Source: JAYEJW01 sp034716535 (lineage in GTDB: Bacteria; Pseudomonadota; Gammaproteobacteria; Chromatiales; Chromatiaceae). From it: a stretch of 5,762 bases of DNA. The notes under the pieces are model-generated. The model ran no database searches. It was not told the DNA's origin and was given only the letters and a program-made list of their open reading frames with translations. Position 1 is the first letter of the stretch, and every line of letters begins with the position of its first letter. Below are positions 5,023-5,762 of the stretch, in pieces. Both the position numbers and the translations under genes were made by a program. Location: positions 1-5,762 of the forward strand of contig JAYEJW010000597.1 of NCBI GenBank assembly GCA_034716535.1. The letters run 5' to 3'.

Positions 5023-5762
5023 CTACTCGACCTCGATCCAGGCCAGCAATTCGTTCGAATATCCCTTCTCCGGGCTCGCGATGCCGCGATAACTCAGTTC
5101 GCGCTGCAACGTCGGCTCGATATGCTCGTGCAGCAACTCGGATCGCTCGGATGGCTCGAATTGCGGTCGTCCCACCGGTGCCTTGAAGCAATCCCGGTAC
5201 TGTTTTTCGATACTCGGCACACGCTTGCCCTCCCGGTCCACAGCGATTGGCACCAGGTGCGCCCCCGCATCCTGTTTGCTGCCGAATGAATGTACCAGCC
5301 ATAGACTGAGCGCCACGGGCGTGTCGAGGCCGAGGGCAGCCGTCGCCCCCAGTCGGGAAGGTTCTGCCAACCGCCATTGGTCCGCCAACCGGTCTGTGAT
5401 CCGATGGTCGATGCCGATCAATTCCAGGTTCTCGTCCTCCTGGGCGAGGTCGCGATCCAAGGTGCAGACGATCGGTGCTGCGCTCGAATCCGTGGTCAGC
5501 TCGAAGCGAAGGTCATCGAGCTGGCGATAGTTTCCGCCGTTGTGCTGGGCCGCGGCACGCAAGAACTCGACGATGCGCGATTTACTTTCGGCGATGTCGG
5601 CCAGCGGCTTGTAATCGTCCAAGCTGAAGCGGTCCAGATCCTGAAACAGCTCGAACACCACCTTGCGCGCCTCCCTGGCGTTCGACATGGCGGCCTCCAG
5701 TTCTACGCGGGTACGTTTCAACGCCGGATCGGAGAGTGCCTCCCGGTAGAGCTGGTCGTAGC
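5023..5762 (-). CDS. C-terminal part of a SNF2/RapA-type helicase-like protein (DrmD-like?), partial
   Basis: The frame is open to the window edge, so the gene starts outside; 245 residues and the stop are present. No helicase motifs lie in this part. It contains a charged helical start (ALKRTRVELEAAMSNAREARKVV cut here to its features: many Arg/Glu/Ala), then ELIGIDHRITDRLADQW, resembling the GLEHPLV segment that follows the helicase core in RapA/HepA-like SNF2 proteins, a beta-rich part with ALSLWLVHSFG and HLVPIAVDREGKRV, and the terminal NELLAWIEVE, an ending I associate with SNF2-like defence helicases such as DISARM DrmD. These would use ATP to move along DNA and act with a partner methyltransferase or nuclease. 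A structured non-coding block, not a partner gene, follows the stop. Assignment is by resemblance of the tail only; the upstream ATPase domains decide it. Confidence 0.5.
   Translation of the reverse strand, partial: YDQLYREALSDPALKRTRVELEAAMSNAREARKVVFELFQDLDRFSLDDYKPLADIAESKSRIVEFLRAAAQHNGGNYRQLDDLRFELTTDSSAAPIVCTLDRDLAQEDENLELIGIDHRITDRLADQWRLAEPSRLGATAALGLDTPVALSLWLVHSFGSKQDAGAHLVPIAVDREGKRVPSIEKQYRDCFKAPVGRPQFEPSERSELLHEHIEPTLQRELSYRGIASPEKGYSNELLAWIEVE

Noticed and set aside
4662..5186. 174-codon plus-strand open frame across the non-coding block
   Set aside because: It starts with TTG without a ribosome site, is Arg/Gly/Ala/Pro-rich with no recognisable domain, and its last third lies antisense to the well-supported helicase-like gene. 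High GC alone keeps this frame open. A conserved short peptide in 4670-5020 is not excluded.

Overview
The window is high-GC DNA whose codon choice, transposase type and tRNA fragment suggest a gamma- or betaproteobacterium (Pseudomonas- or Xanthomonas-like). I could not place it more precisely. It reads as the distal edge of a genomic island inserted at a tRNA-Gly(GCC) gene.

Left part (1-1446): a complete ISL3-family insertion sequence (1-1412) with matching terminal inverted repeats and one intact DDE transposase gene. It abuts, and probably inserted into, the A-tract of a bidirectional terminator (1413-1446). Just beyond, on the minus strand, are the last 47 nt of a tRNA-Gly(GCC) gene including the encoded CCA (1450-1496). 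The 5' half of that tRNA is missing. This is the footprint of a tyrosine-recombinase element: the side 5' of the fragment (coordinates above 1497) should be island, and the terminator side should be original host DNA. Short direct and inverted repeats at 1498-1600 could be integrase binding sites. No integrase gene lies in the window.

Middle part (1623-3914), all genes on the minus strand: a small helix-turn-helix protein of the phage small-terminase/IS-HTH type; a frameshifted remnant of the C-terminus of a large DNA methyltransferase; a short sequence resembling a known intergenic repeat; and an intact exported six-bladed beta-propeller protein of the glucose/sorbosone dehydrogenase (PQQ-type) class. 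A short plus-strand ORF (4024-4134) diverges from it and may be the stump of a broken gene.

Right part (4135-5762): about 890 bp without a convincing protein gene but densely packed with dyad symmetries, including a 105-nt branched foldback (4537-4641), a 71-nt nested hairpin (4409-4479) and a 43-nt hairpin (4687-4729). Several helices contain G-T pairs that work as wobbles only if the plus-strand sequence is the folded strand, which suggests a plus-strand structured RNA or a single-stranded DNA processing site (oriT/ori-like). The window ends in the C-terminal 245 residues of a minus-strand gene resembling the tail of SNF2/RapA-type defence helicases such as DrmD. That helicase tail and the methyltransferase remnant, in the same orientation, may be leftovers of one defence locus (DISARM-like or similar), which is inference.
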